A stretch of DNA of 64,000 bases from Hymenopellis radicata (lineage: Eukaryota; Basidiomycota; Agaricomycetes; Agaricales; Physalacriaceae). The DNA lies in NCBI GenBank assembly GCA_015501595.1, contig JADNRX010000011.1, positions 186,001 through 250,000 on the forward strand. Direction: 5' to 3'. The notes beneath the pieces were generated by a model that worked only from the letters and a program-made list of their open reading frames with translations, was not told the origin of the DNA and ran no database searches. Position numbers and translations under genes: made by a program. Positions within the stretch are counted from its first letter, which is position 1, and each line of letters opens with the position of its first letter. Positions 23,682 through 34,774 of this stretch are shown here, piece by piece.

Positions 23682-23689
23682 TATAAAAG
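23682..23689 (+). promoter_or_regulatory. TATA box of the C2-domain gene
   Basis: TATAAAAG lies about 38 bases before the ATG at 23720, a normal distance for a fungal core promoter with a short leader. Confidence 0.55.
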
Positions 23690-23719
23690 GACTTGCTCCA
23701 CTGCTTTACAGCTTGAACA

Positions 23720-25521
23720 ATGTCCAAAGAAGAATTGGGGACCCTCATCGTCGTTATCCTCAAAGGCCGTAATCTCATCGACAAGCACTCGTTTTACAAG
23801 CAAGATGTCTATTGTCAGGCTGTTCTCAACGGTGAGCGCGTCCAAATCCGTGCAATCCGTCGCTCATTGCTGTATAGGGACTACGCAGAAGTCGGAGGTC
23901 GATGTCAAGGGCGGTCAACATCCAGTATGGGATTCTGAGCTGCGGTTTCCTATCATGAAGGATTCTGCAGATAAATACCGGAAACTGGAGATATCTTGCT
24001 GGTCGAAGGAGTCACGAACAAACGAAATTCTGGGCACTGGCAAGATCGACGTGAATGAGACGCTCAAGACTGGTGAATTCGATGGTGTGTGCATCGTATC
24101 CGACAGTTACAGCCCAATACTGAGCTTTAGGATAGACTGGGTCCTCCTTGACATCGATGGTGTCCAGCGTGGCGAGGTCTACCTTGAAATGACCTATTTC
24201 TCAAATGCGCCTGCTCCTGCACCAAAAGCGCCTAAGCAGCAGCAGCAGCAGCAGCAGCAGCCCATGCTTGCGCCTCCCGTTATGCAATCGGGAAAGCCTC
24301 TCCAGCGCCGACCATCTAAATGGACGCCTGCTGAACGGCTTGCTCGGCCAGCCTCCTACTACCAGGTTCCCAGTCAATTGAAGCCTGCGGGCAGACCTGA
24401 TGTCAGTCCAAATCGGAATGGACAACGTCTCAATCCCCATCCCAATCCGCACTCGCCTCCTTCATCTCGTTCATCGTCGCATTCTCCGACTCATAGAAAT
24501 GATGCTTTGCCACCTCTTCCAAATGAGGCACCTGCGCGCGTCCCAACGATTTTACGGCCAGGACCCAAGACTGGTTCCGCGCCTCCTTCGAGACCACTTT
24601 CGTCCGAGATACCCTCGTCACACCGTAACAGTTATCCTAACCCATACGATGATCCACCACCTCCTGTGAGGAATGATCAGGCACCTCCTCCATCTCATAC
24701 GCCCAATCCACTGTGGGCTGATCATCACGAATACAATCCGTCAACCGCCCCACCCATGTTTCCACTTCCAAACGTTACCGTTGCACCGGCGACACCGGCG
24801 CCTGCCCAAGGACACACCCCAGCCCCACCTCCCGCGTCACCCCGTCTTCCTACACTTACTACCAGCCTCCGTCGCATCCTAATTATGCACCCCCGCAACA
24901 TCAGCCAACGTACCCACCGCCGGGTGCAGCACCACAACATCAGCAGACGTACCCACCACTTCCTGTACCCCCTCACAGCATACCTACCCACAAACACCTC
25001 CAACGCAGACTCCGTATCCTGCAAATCAATACCCACCGCAGACTTATTATGGACAGCCTACATATTCTCCGGCGGCTTATTCTCATCCACAATATCATCA
25101 ATCGCCTCCGCCTCCAGAACGCAACAATCTTCCTGACCCTTACCTGATTGCCCGATACCAAACGCCACTTCCCTTGCCGCCGGGTGCCGTGGCTCCTTCT
25201 CCTTCATCATCAGACGCGCCGACTCCATACCGACAGCCTTCTCCACCGCGCAGGCAGCCATCTCCTCCTAGGCAACCTTCGCCTCCACGAAGACAGCCAT
25301 CTCCTCCAAGAAAACAGCCGTCGCAGCTAAAGGAGGACCCACGCGTCTTGGAATTACGTGCAGCAGAAGCCGCAGCAGCGCGCAGGAAAGAACAAGAGGA
25401 ACGCGACATGGAGCTGGCGCGTAAACTAGATATGGAGCTGAACCTCAGTCCAATAGACTCTGGCAGCGGACGAGCGCCTTCTGATGGATCATCCTCTGGC
25501 ATTCCAGGCGGTTGGAGGTAG
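23720..25521 (+). CDS. C2-domain protein with long proline-rich tail, Inn1/Fic1-like
   Basis: The N-terminal C2 domain is formed by GTLIVVILKGRNLIDKHSFY, then QDVYCQAVLN, QHPVWDSELRFPI and EISCWSKESR, with an intron after the third strand. A poly-Q run and several hundred residues rich in Pro, Ser, Tyr and Gln follow, including tandem PSPPR(R)Q repeats. The protein ends with a charged helix (RRKEQEERDMELARKLDMEL). A C2 domain plus PxxP-rich tail is the arrangement of the cytokinesis proteins Inn1 and Fic1, which link the contractile ring to SH3 proteins; assignment is by architecture only. Two missing bases shift the frame, in the C runs at 24840-24843 and 24968-24972. Reading through them restores a continuous Tyr/Pro/Gln-rich segment. 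A 48-base in-frame intron near 24084-24131 is possible. Confidence 0.8.
24235..24262 (+). repeat. CAG microsatellite coding poly-Q
   Basis: An uninterrupted CAG run inside the C2-domain gene encodes eight or nine glutamines between the C2 domain and the proline-rich tail. Length variation between strains would be expected. Confidence 0.8.
25234..25321 (+). repeat. Tandem proline-rich coding repeat (QPSPPR units)
   Basis: Five imperfect units of QPSPPR(R/K) occur head to tail near the C terminus of the C2-domain protein. Each has a PxxPR core of the kind bound by SH3 domains. Synonymous differences between units show the repeat is not a very recent expansion. Confidence 0.75.
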
Positions 25522-25789
25522 AAGTAGATTGGTAAAAACGCGTACAGGTGGGAGTACAGTGTAATAATTATCGATAACTTTATACGGGACCGCGTGAAAG
25601 CTTCGTGACAATAAGATAGTAATGCATAAGATAAATACATAGGTAAGGAGACAGTCGAGACAAGGTACATAGAGTAGCATTAGACGCGAATTGACGCGGC
25701 GGTTAAAATCTGCGAAAGAATGAATATCATGCCACCCAACCAGTGGAAAGACTTACATATAGGAAATAAATTTGAGTGGTCAGCATGGT

Positions 25790-27006
25790 TCAACAGTATG
25801 ACCCTTCCATGTCGGAGGGAGAATACGCTGAGAAGGCAGCGTAGGTCTGGTCGGCGTGTTGTTGCAAAACGGGATCGAGCATGACTGTGTCTGTCTGCAT
25901 CGGGTACAAAGCTCCCCAAGACGCGTCTTGCGGTTGAGCGTACGAGTCGTAGATAGAAGCCGGAGAGTCCGCGGACCACTGCGGCTGATGAGCGCACTGC
26001 ATGGGCTCAGGAACGGGTTCGCCATTCCATCCCGCTAGACTCGACGCGGACGTGGCGGCGTCATTCGTCGGCGTGTACAGCGGTGGCGGAGAATAGTACG
26101 CCGACTCGTCGCTCGGCGAATCTGCGGCGTAATAGTATTGCTAGAACATGAGGCATGAATATAGGCACTCGGGATAGACAGGGTGGGGGCTCACCTGGTA
26201 GTAGTTCAAGTCGGTAGGAGCGGACGTGTCCGCGAAGGGAAACGTAGGATAGAACGAGGCACCCTCGTGAAGGGACCTTGATCGCCGTTTGGACGAAAGG
26301 TCGAAGCCTTCGCCTTCGACCATGGCGGTTGATGTCGATGCTTGTTGTGAGGTGGGGACAGACGTCGACCGCCGGTATATAACGCGCGCCTCTGATGGTA
26401 CGAGCAGCGGAGGAGACGCGCTCTGAGAGGTAGACGGTGATGTCGGCGACGACGAATTATCATAGTCAGAGTGGGGAGAAACGCTGCGCGTAGTCTCAGA
26501 ATGGGAGCGCTCGTTGCTCGACGTTCGGCAGAACGAGGTGGGTAAACGGTGATGGCGAAGAGCACTGGCGGGCAGGCGCTTGTTGGGCCGATAGCGGTAA
26601 TCAGGGTACATCTTGGCGTGCTCCTCGCCGGCCTTCTTCGCGAGGAGCTGCCACGGCCGCTTCTCCTCGGCTGTTAGCGCGCGCCAGGCCTGTCCGGCGC
26701 GCTTTGAGTGCGAGTCCTCCAGCGGTCCACTATGCGCATTCCGACGAACCTTGGGACCGCCCTTCGCGTGTTTTTTGGTGTAGTCGTTGCGGAAGAGGAT
26801 GAAGGGATTCGGAGGGCGAGGAGGATTAGCCTTCTTCCGTTGTGGCTCTGCTCGCGATCCTTCAGCCCGAAAGATAGCATAGCTGGACGGTCGACGAGAA
26901 CACCATGTCGATGTTCATAGTGGACATCGTCGCCGTCAGGGTTTTGGGGTGTCCAGCCAGATGGGCCGGCGGGAAGGAGAGGTGTCATCTGGTGCAGGGA
27001 GTTCAT
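25790..27006 (-). CDS. HMG-box transcription factor, copy 1 (left arm)
   Basis: The N terminus (MNSLHQMTPLLPAGPSGW) leads to an HMG box beginning RPPNPFILFRNDYTKKHAKG, with the second half SKRAGQAWRALTAEEKRPW and KKAGEEHAKMYPDYRYRP. This is the fungal MATA/Ste11-type box that bends DNA. The rest is Ser/Pro/Tyr-rich and ends with YSPSDMEGSYC; a late intron falls after YYQ. Compared with copy 2, one base is missing near 26880-26884, between VDRPA and YAIFRAEG, so the start and the box are in different frames as written. Copy 2 is intact at that point. The gene is probably a nuclear regulator; nothing shows which genes it controls. A TATA box lies about 42 bases upstream. Confidence 0.85.
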
Positions 27007-27047
27007 GGGGGGTTCGGAAAGTAAGGAATCGGCGTGTTGGAGGTCAT

Positions 27048-27054
27048 TTTTATA
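27048..27054 (-). promoter_or_regulatory. TATA box, HMG copy 1
   Basis: TATAAAA on the minus strand about 42 bases before the ATG. The same element at the same distance is present in copy 2. Confidence 0.55.
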
Positions 27055-27125
27055 TTCCGCAAATCAAGATCAATTGCTTAATCTGATTGGGCAGTCTTTC
27101 GAAAGAATAGTTCAGGATTGAATTA

Positions 27126-27141
27126 GTCGATCTTGATCGAC
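27126..27141. promoter_or_regulatory. Palindromic element upstream of HMG copy 1
   Basis: A perfect inverted repeat of GTCGATC and GATCGAC with two bases between, about 120 bases before the start. It is kept unchanged in the other arm although neighbouring bases differ, so it may be a binding site for a dimeric regulator. Confidence 0.45.
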
Positions 27142-28010
27142 CAAGGGGGAGGTACCCAACCTTGATACTGTATAACTTTCAGTACGTTTTTCACAGACTA
27201 AATGAGAAGATATAACATGAAATATCAGTTGTCCAATAAGTAGACCTCGAAGAAGAGCAGCACGAACAGGAAGCGAAGGACGGAGGGATGAACGTGGCGT
27301 TGCCGATATTGAAATAACAGTCGTCATCTGTTCGTTGCCGCCGGGCTTGGCAGACAGACCCTGCGGCTTGCATTTGGGGGGTGATCCAACTCAATGCACC
27401 TGCGGAGCTTGTCTTCACTCCTAAACGACTTGAAAAAACTGGGGGTGGATGGATCATCGTGCTGCATCAAGCAGGACGTGCTAGTGTCCAGGAAATGCGT
27501 TAAACGAGCCAGCCTATCTCGAGGGTCAACGCACGTATTGGCAAATCAGCGGCATGCGGTGTGCTAGTTCGTCAATTTGTTTTCGCTGGTCGTTTGTCGT
27601 GATAACCGTTCGGAATCAGACCGATACCGCCGGCAAGACCAGGTACTGGGATCACTAGAGAATCACAGGAGGAGCCACAGGAGGACCATTGAATGCGATC
27701 GGGCTTCATTTCCATGCTAGCCATTCGTGTAACTTTAGTGGGCAAGGCGTGAAGCAGAGTCCTTGACACTGGACCAAGTTTACCTCGTGATGAACCTTGT
27801 CATCAGGCACTAAGACGCCATCGTATTGTCGACGTTTCCAGCAGCCCAGCGGTACAGCTATGAGGAGTAGAAAGCACCATGCTGGACAGTGGAGGCCGGT
27901 GAGTGTCAGACCCTGTCGGTGCATGATCAGCCGACTAAAACATCCGCAACCGATGGACCGTCGGTTCATCGGTTGAGTAGCCGCGGCTTCTCGGCACAGA
28001 ACAAAAGAAC

Positions 28011-28523
28011 CCCACCTGAGACTGACACTGCATGCTCTATTCTTATCGGTATACAGAAACAATTATAGAGGGATGCACGTTCCCCGAGACACACACACTT
28101 GCTTGTGTGATCAGGTTTTACGGCAAGACGCGCTTCCGTCACGCGTCGCGACTCGCGATCCCATTCAGCCATGTCGTAAATATGCAGCTGTTTCGGGAGG
28201 AGATTGGTCTTCCATTGCGACATGTAAAGTAGCTTTGAACCCTTGAACAAGAGTACCGATGCAACGCACAGTCAAAATTAGACCCATCGCTACTAGATGT
28301 CCGAACGCTGTGAACACTCAACGCCGCTGCCGAAAGATGGTCATTAGCTTGACACTAGTCCGTACGAGTAGACGGGAACAAGTTTCATGATGTCGTCGCA
28401 CAAATGCGCGGAAAACAAGTTTTCCTACATGCAGTACAGATGAAAATGTAATCATTATAACAGATCAGGATAGCTGGGATAGCGATGCGCATGTAGAATA
28501 GCAAGTATGTAAGTCCGCGTGTA
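28011..28523. other. Sequence between left arm and the Sfk1-like gene
   Basis: About 510 bases with no supported gene. It holds the 3' end of the Frag1/DRAM/Sfk1 gene on one side and the end of the inverted duplication on the other. Confidence 0.4.
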
Positions 28524-29496
28524 TCATGCCCGCTCTCGTCCCCCCACTCGAGGTGCAAAACTTCGTGCGCGCATCAAAAAGGTGTTTGACCTTAATTCCC
28601 CCTCTTCGACTCCCTTTGACTGCCGCAAATCGAAGAAGAAAGTCAGAAGATAGAGCGTGAATCCAAACGAGATGACCCATTCCAGAACAGCTGGAAAGAA
28701 CGTCAGACCAGAGTACTTGAATTGAGGCGTCGACGTACCTCCGACATCTGTGCTTGTATATAAAGCAATACCAAATGCAATGGCAAGCACAACAAGCACA
28801 GATGCGATGACAGCCTTAGCTATATATGCGTGTCGCAACTCTCGGACGAAGCGATAGTCTTTGCTCAACCACCGATACTGTAATCACTTGTCAGAACACG
28901 TAACAGAAAACAACACAATTCGCGCACCTCAATAACAGTGAACAACGCGCTGAAAGCCACGCCCAGAATGAATATGAGCAGGAATAGTCGGTGCAGCGTT
29001 GTGTGCCGCTTCGTATCGAATATCGATAGCAGAATGAGTCCACATCCACCAACAAACGACGCAAAGATGGCCAGATAGCCAAAAGCCTTCTCGCGACGAC
29101 GCATGCCGGGCACGAGGCGCCCATGATGCCGCAACGCGCGCTCGACCGATAAAGAGAGGAAGAAGCCGACAGCGGTAAATGAGCACCCGACGATGAATAG
29201 CGGCTTGAGAATATCGGCGCCGATATCAGATATGTACGGGATGGAACCGTCCTGGGAGACTGTGTGTAAACATGTCGATCAGTACATGCCTGAGATGTGA
29301 ATTGAGTCTGCGCACCATAATGCGGTCTTCCCGTAGCAAAATAAGTGATTAGCATGGCTAGTAATGTAGCTAAACGCGAGACATGTCAGCGTCGTAAACG
29401 CCACTAGATGACAGCGCACAAAACCACAAACCACATTACCCCGCCAACGATCGGAATCCAGACATAAACCCAGTGGCGATGTGCAAGCGAGAACAT
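28524..29496 (-). CDS. Frag1/DRAM/Sfk1 family membrane protein
   Basis: Starts MFSLAHRHWVYVWIPIVGG. The following exons give TYFATGRPHYVSQDGSIPYI, SDIGADILKPLFIVGCS, then five further hydrophobic stretches and the charged loop EYRWLSKDYRFVRELRHAYI. The PxVSxxG-type loop after the first helix and the total of six membrane segments are typical of the family. In yeast, Sfk1 acts at the plasma membrane with PI 4-kinase Stt4; other members affect autophagy or GPI-anchor remodelling, so the exact role is open. The first junction is out of phase by one base. A missing base in the CCCC run at 29439-29442 would repair it and give GGATLLAMLITYF. Inside the inverted duplication interval. Confidence 0.82.
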
Positions 29497-30892
29497 GGCT
29501 GGTTCAGTGTTAGGACTTGTGTAAAGAAGAGAAATGTCGTGAAGGGGGCGTAACGGAAAAGGCGTGAAGAGACGCAGGGATTGTGGGTTTATCATCACTG
29601 TGATCCCCGCGATTGTCATAAATTCTGACATCATCGCCACTCCATTGATTCTTGCGGCCGGTGCTTAACGTCAACTCGGTCAAGCTGCGTGTGCGAGGCC
29701 TTGGCAATTTGCGCAGACGTATATCATCGCATTGGGGACAACGATATCCAGAAAGCCGACTAACCGGAAATATTGATTGTAGCAAGCGAAGAGGCAGCCC
29801 TTTGACGTCGGCTTATTTCTCTGAACTCACACGATAGTCATCATTGACGACTACAGCCATCCACCTGACGATCTTCAGCTTTAGCACTGAAGTATAGTGC
29901 GAACTCAGCGGCACTCGGGCTTCCTGATGCCTGGGCGGGAACAGCCTCATACACCCCAACCATGCCTATGCTCCGGCGCGAGGCACCCGACCCAGTGATG
30001 AATATATATCTTCTGCCACCCACACACATGGCCTTCACCCTCGCCTCGCTGCTACACTGCCTCCTTTTAGCGCCCCGGGAACGTAGAGCCGGGCTGATAG
30101 GAAATGGAGCGGAATCATCAACCACATTACGATACTGTGTCCGGGACATCGTCGCCAAACTGTCGCTTTTCGTTGACTTCTTCAGGTGTGGTAGTCGGAC
30201 TTGGGTTTGGGGAGGATACAACGATGGTGACGACATGCTGACAGCGTAACCGCCAATATCGATGCAGCTTCTGAACGCGCATCAAATTTTTCTTCAAGTT
30301 GACATTCAAGAGTCCCTCATTGGTGCTTGCGGTACCGTAGTAGTACACACCAGTAGCGTCTTCTACGGGTGAAATGTCAGCATTCGTCCAGAAACAAAAA
30401 GGACATCATATTCACCGTACCAAAATCAGTATGAGAATAACAGGAGCGCAAGTCATAGTGTATTCAGCGAGGAGGCGCTGTCACTTGAAATCGCACGCGC
30501 ATGAGGAATAAAGCCCGCAAAGTCAATCACTTGTCATATTGGAGGAAAAAGAGAAGACATAGAGACTATGCTGGATGGCGAGGGGAGTCTGACAATTTCT
30601 GGATGTTCAGACCGCGAGCGTAGGAACAAGGAATAGAGAAGATGGTGCCATCGTCTGTCTTGTAGGGTGACGGCATCAAAGGGCGGAGTATGCTTCTTAT
30701 CGAGAGCGATGAACTGAAAACAGAATGCGAACAAGCTTGTCGGCGAAGACGTATTGGGACAAGAATTTCCTGGTCCCGGGAGCAGTCGAGAAGGACTTTG
30801 CTGGTGTTACTCTGAAAGGCAGAGCTCATTAAAATTCTCGATAGCCGTCCAACGTTCACCAGTGGCAACCAAGATCAGTGCCGGGAGGCTTG
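29497..30892. other. 1.4 kb with no confidently identified gene
   Basis: Short frames lie on both strands. On the minus strand an Arg/Ser-rich frame (29841-30236) and a segment reading DATGVYYYGTASTNEGLLNV (near 30330) preceded by a small hydrophobic ATG-initiated exon (near 30455) could belong to a small secreted or membrane protein, but no consistent splice chain was found. The 30536-30890 part may contain the last exons of the next gene. Confidence 0.35.
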
Positions 30893-31648
30893 TCAAATAC
30901 TTTGTTTTTTGTTTCTCTCAACTGAAATCAGATATTTTTGACACAGGAATGTCGTCAAAGAACCCACCTTGCTTGGATGACGACGGTCACGATCAGGATG
31001 GTGTTTGGGCAAACGAGGGAACCGCTTAGGAGGCCGAACGGGAGGGTGCGACTGCCCAGAATCGCGATCCTCGTCGTTCAACTTGTTTTCCCTCGCAATT
31101 TGAGCCCACCTGCCGAACACCACGCCGGGAGTCGGTGAGCGAAATGGGGTGAGCACGGCCCCAGGAACAAGACGCCATCGCCATTCCTCCTCGTCCACAA
31201 CGTCTGTCGCCATTGTCTCGACCGTTCTGCGTTCCTGGCAGTGAATAGTGTCGATTCTGTTCCCAGCCTCGTCCTCCTGCCCTCGCACGACACGGATCTG
31301 TTCAATTTGCTCTCTGCTTTCCATTTTTGAGAGTACAACGTGTTTGAGATAGTGGACCGAGCGTATGGGGTGTGCCGGGTGTGGTGGGTGCGAAGCATCC
31401 AAAATGGTACCGGACTTGATACTAGCTCGGACGACGGGCGCTAAGAGATGGTAATGGAGTTTCTCGTCGGGAAAGCGGTCCATAATGTTCTTATACATCG
31501 CCGGAGTGCGTAGACCGAATTTTTTGGCGGGCTCCTCCTGGAGGACCGCCACGACTAGCTTGCGGGCATGTTCCGTCGGCCAGAAAATGTACCCTTTATT
31601 CCTCTTTCCCTCCTTGGCCAGAGTTGACATTCTGCGCTGCCCAAGCAT
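30893..31648 (-). CDS. Unrecognised, probably mitochondrial protein
   Basis: An ATG frame of 251 codons begins MLGQRRMSTLAKEGKRNKGY, basic at the N terminus like a mitochondrial or ribosomal protein. It continues with well-formed sequence (FWPTEHARKLVVAVLQEEPA, KKFGLRTPAMYKNIMDRFPD, HYHLLAPVVRASIKSG). The later part contains FGRWAQIARENKLNDEDRD and a basic stretch. A probable intron (GTGGGT...TTTCAG, about 30925-30969) follows HPSK, so the true C terminus is likely to lie in exons between 30536 and 30920 rather than at the TGA at 30893. Upstream, a second ATG near 31695 opens a presequence-like frame that is one base out of phase. The family is not one I can name. Confidence 0.6.
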   Translation of the reverse strand: MLGQRRMSTLAKEGKRNKGYIFWPTEHARKLVVAVLQEEPAKKFGLRTPAMYKNIMDRFPDEKLHYHLLAPVVRASIKSGTILDASHPPHPAHPIRSVHYLKHVVLSKMESREQIEQIRVVRGQEDEAGNRIDTIHCQERRTVETMATDVVDEEEWRWRLVPGAVLTPFRSPTPGVVFGRWAQIARENKLNDEDRDSGQSHPPVRPPKRFPRLPKHHPDRDRRHPSKVGSLTTFLCQKYLISVERNKKQSI

Positions 31649-32142
31649 CAGAGAAGAAAAAAATACGCGTCGAGCTGCCCACCATTGCTGCCGCTATCAT
31701 AGTCCTCATCGTTGAACGTTGAGTGGAAGTTCCAGTGTAAGTACCAGCTGTGGCTGTGTGACAAACTCCGGGAGAACGGACCGACCAGAGCCTCGCAGTA
31801 TTCTTCACAGCGCCACCAGCATTACAGGATGCGTTAGAAAGTTCTTACGACATTCCGTGCCGACACAATGATGACAGAAGAAAGGAAGGCATAAAAGCTG
31901 TGTTGATAGCTTACGACCAATAGCAGAGCACGCATTTCACACAAATGGCCGTGAAAGGCATAATAGCAAAACATCCACGAAAAGGATACGGCGTGCGTGT
32001 ACGATGATAAGTAAAGGAGAATACAACAACGGAAAGAGAGAACGACTAGCGAACGTATACACAGGAAGAAAGATGCTGCAACTCGGATCAGCGGCTTTGG
32101 CAGTTGCTGAGCGATACACATACTTAGCAGAAAGAAATTATC
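31649..32142. other. Intergenic region
   Basis: About 490 bases between the starts of the mitochondrial-type gene and the stop of the DsbA-fold gene, both on the minus strand. It probably contains the 5' end and promoter of the former. No other feature seen. Confidence 0.45.
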
Positions 32143-33084
32143 CTAGCAGAGAATGGGCATGGTGTCGCTGTCAATCATGGGCGCAAAAGGCGAGGGTGCG
32201 GCGTGGGTCCCGCAATCAGCGAGTTTCTTGAAGATCTAGGAAGAGTTGATAAGCGAGGGCTAGAGTAGGAAACCATGATGTCACCCACTCGGACAAACAC
32301 CTCGCTAGACTGCCCGCCATTTATAAGCCACTTCCCATCGATGATAGCGCTCGGAACACCAGAAAGCCCAGCGTTCTTTGCATCCTCGCACATCTGGTTC
32401 ACCTCCGCCTCAAGCTCGTTTGATAACAAAAACTCAACAGCCTGTGATACGCGTTGAGTCACGGAACAGATTGTGGAATGGGCGAACCAACCTGCTGCTT
32501 GGGCATGATCTTGACGGCTTCGGCGATGTGAGCCAAGACATCGATGTCCGAGATGTCGTGGTTCAGTTCCAGGTAGGCTTTAAAGGTGGCGCACAGGAAG
32601 GGAAGTTGCAGGTTCTGTTTGCCCATGAGATACGCCTTGCGGGACAGGCGATGGGCTCGCAATGAAGAGCTCATGATGCCATTGAACGAACTGGTAAAGC
32701 ATCAGCACCAGTACACTGAGCAGAGCATGCCACGCACATGTTCAGTTTGCGCTCTTCGGCCCATTTCAAGATTGAGTTATCCCTAAAACCCTCAAAGGCC
32801 TCCTTGCCAAGGTGCTTCTGGAAAAACTCGATACGTGTGGATTTCGGGGTATCTTCGTTCAGAATGTGAGCCGGAATCAGTCTGTAGGGCCTGAACTCGA
32901 TGTCAAACGACAGCGGGAGGTGCAGAACCGCTTTGGCATAGGAAATAGCGCTCAGCAGTTCGTGGTGGCCTATATAACAATTTGGACAGATCTATATAAG
33001 AACTAAGCGCTTTTTTAGTATCAGAAAAGGCAGACGCACGAAATCATTGATCACAGTAATCTTCACGAGACGGTTGGTGGACAT
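32143..33084 (-). CDS. DsbA-fold (FrnE-like) thioredoxin-superfamily oxidoreductase
   Basis: Five exons, all in frame. The first ends in VKITVINDF and the second opens with ICPNCYIG, a CxxC redox centre at the end of the first beta strand, as in DsbA/FrnE proteins. A helical insertion follows (FDIEFRPYRLIP, KHLGKEAFEGFRDNSILKWA, LRAHRLSRKAYLMGKQNLQL). The fold closes with the cis-Pro loop GLSGVPSAIIDGKWLINGG and a last helix. Length, about 240 residues, suits the family. Such proteins oxidise, reduce or isomerise thiols or act on glutathione conjugates; the substrate cannot be told from sequence. There is no signal peptide, so it is probably cytosolic. Confidence 0.88.
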
Positions 33085-34774
33085 AACGGGGGTAGTATGA
33101 CAGCGCCGGGACTACAAGTCCAGCGGAAAGTAGGCGAGAGAACCGTGGTAGAGTAGTAGAAAGCGCAGAATCCGGTATAATCGTGTTCAAAAGCAAGAGG
33201 TGTGGACGATCATGGAAGTATATTTAAAGTTGCCGCTTACGGACTGCTGACACAAACTTACAAAGATTCGATGCGGTTCGGTCACACCTCCGATCTTCCG
33301 GAATTTTCTATCGCCACATACTTGCGTCTCTTTGGTATATATGTCCTTTCAATGGCACTCAACATACCCTTTCCGAAGCCCAGAAGAACCTTCGTACAAT
33401 GGAAGCTTTTGAAAGGCTTGGCTTGTCATCTCTGTCAGCTTCTCGGTCATTCGGTTTTATTCGTCATCGAAATGCGGAATTTTTGACACTGTCACGTCAC
33501 TTCCTTGCACGCACGTCTCTGCCCTCCGACATGACCTGCGACATGTCAGCGGTACGCCAATGCAGTCCCGAACGGTGCTACCGCATACGCCGCACCTAGA
33601 ATTCTCCTCGTGCTTGGGAACTCTGGAGCCTGCGGCTGTGGCTACGACCTCATGCACATCATGCTTAGCCGGGCCACAAGTTGAAGTCCGCAAGCGAACT
33701 ATCTGACTAACGTGGGTGCCACTTACGCCTCCCCGTCCCAACGGGGAAGTGGTTTACCAGCAGTTCAGGACCAAACAGCTGGTGTAGTCTGAAAAAAGAT
33801 ATCAGAACTCAATCCAGCTGATACGAGACTGACCCACCGCACAGCTCTGACACCTTGCGCTTTCAATAGATACACGGAAGTACCGCCCGAGTTGCTGCCT
33901 CGGCGAATGGCGCCAAGTCCAGCTGTATAGTAAACGACTGGGCTGAATTTATTCATGTTCTCCGAAGCCTTATCAATCCGAGACCGCCACTTGGGGTTCC
34001 ACGACTTGATACGCGGAACCTGTAGACGAGAAAGGTCCTGTTGAGCTACTAACAAGATTCCTTCGGGATACTTACAAGTCAAACGATATAGAACAGCCTA
34101 GAACGCCTCAGCCAGGCCTCAGCATAGAATATCTTTGAAACAGATGTACTTACCATCACAACTATCTTTGATGAACGAGCCGTGTCGACATGTCGAGGGT
34201 ACGGGTACGCGTTATTTGGCTATGCACGGGATTCCTTCTCAGAGTTTCCACTTGCACCACGATTCGTTCATTCTGTTATAAAATTGGGTGGCGGTTACAT
34301 TTCGATGGCAGACCGCCTGGTGCGCAGTCTTTAAGCCAAGATGCTTGATTTCGATGGTTGAAACTTGACCGTACAGAGCAACAAAACCATCAGATATAGA
34401 TTGACCATGTCGACTTGTTAACACCTCCTGGAGAAATGTGAGGTCTTTGCAAATCATCCAAGCAAGCCGCAAGTCACAAATTGAGCATCGCAGAACGAGG
34501 AGGCATCGATCCCAAGGTCGTCGATGGTAGAGGACAGATGAATTTAGCCCGAATTCCGACGAGTGGCTTCAGAACGAGCTTCCGAATCTCCCAGCAGAAG
34601 AACTTGACCTCCTGATGAGAATTCGGCCAGAAATTGACAACAACAACGATAGAGCGAAAGGACAAGCTGACGCGAAGCAAACAGCAAAGGGATCAACAAC
34701 GTCGGAACCAAACAAACGCGTCACCTGTCGCGCCCATCCTTCGACCACCACCATCACCCAGTTCATCGTGTATT
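33085..34774. other. 1.7 kb with no confidently identified gene
   Basis: On the minus strand a frame at 33765-34082 contains plausible protein (VPRIKSWNPKWRSRIDKASE, NMNKFSPVVYYTAGLG) bordered by GTGTCA...TTTCAG and other splice-like signals, and might be a short gene or gene remnant. Its family is not recognised. The rest shows only short frames. The last 100-200 bases should hold the SEM1 promoter. Confidence 0.35.

Larger units (their letters stand above)
25690..28010 (-). repeat. Left arm of a long inverted duplication
   Basis: Read on the minus strand, this segment matches the plus strand of about 47785-50100. The match covers the HMG gene, its promoter, and about 1 kb of upstream DNA, as far as a block reading TTCTTTTGTTCTGTGCCGAG (copy 2 differs in one base). 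Upstream DNA near the gene is by eye close to 90% identical; the far upstream part and the 3' end of the gene are more diverged. Confidence 0.85.

Noticed and set aside
29841..30249. Opposed 95- and 131-codon frames near 30 kb as genes
   Set aside because: They overlap on opposite strands, lack conserved motifs, and only one could be real at best.
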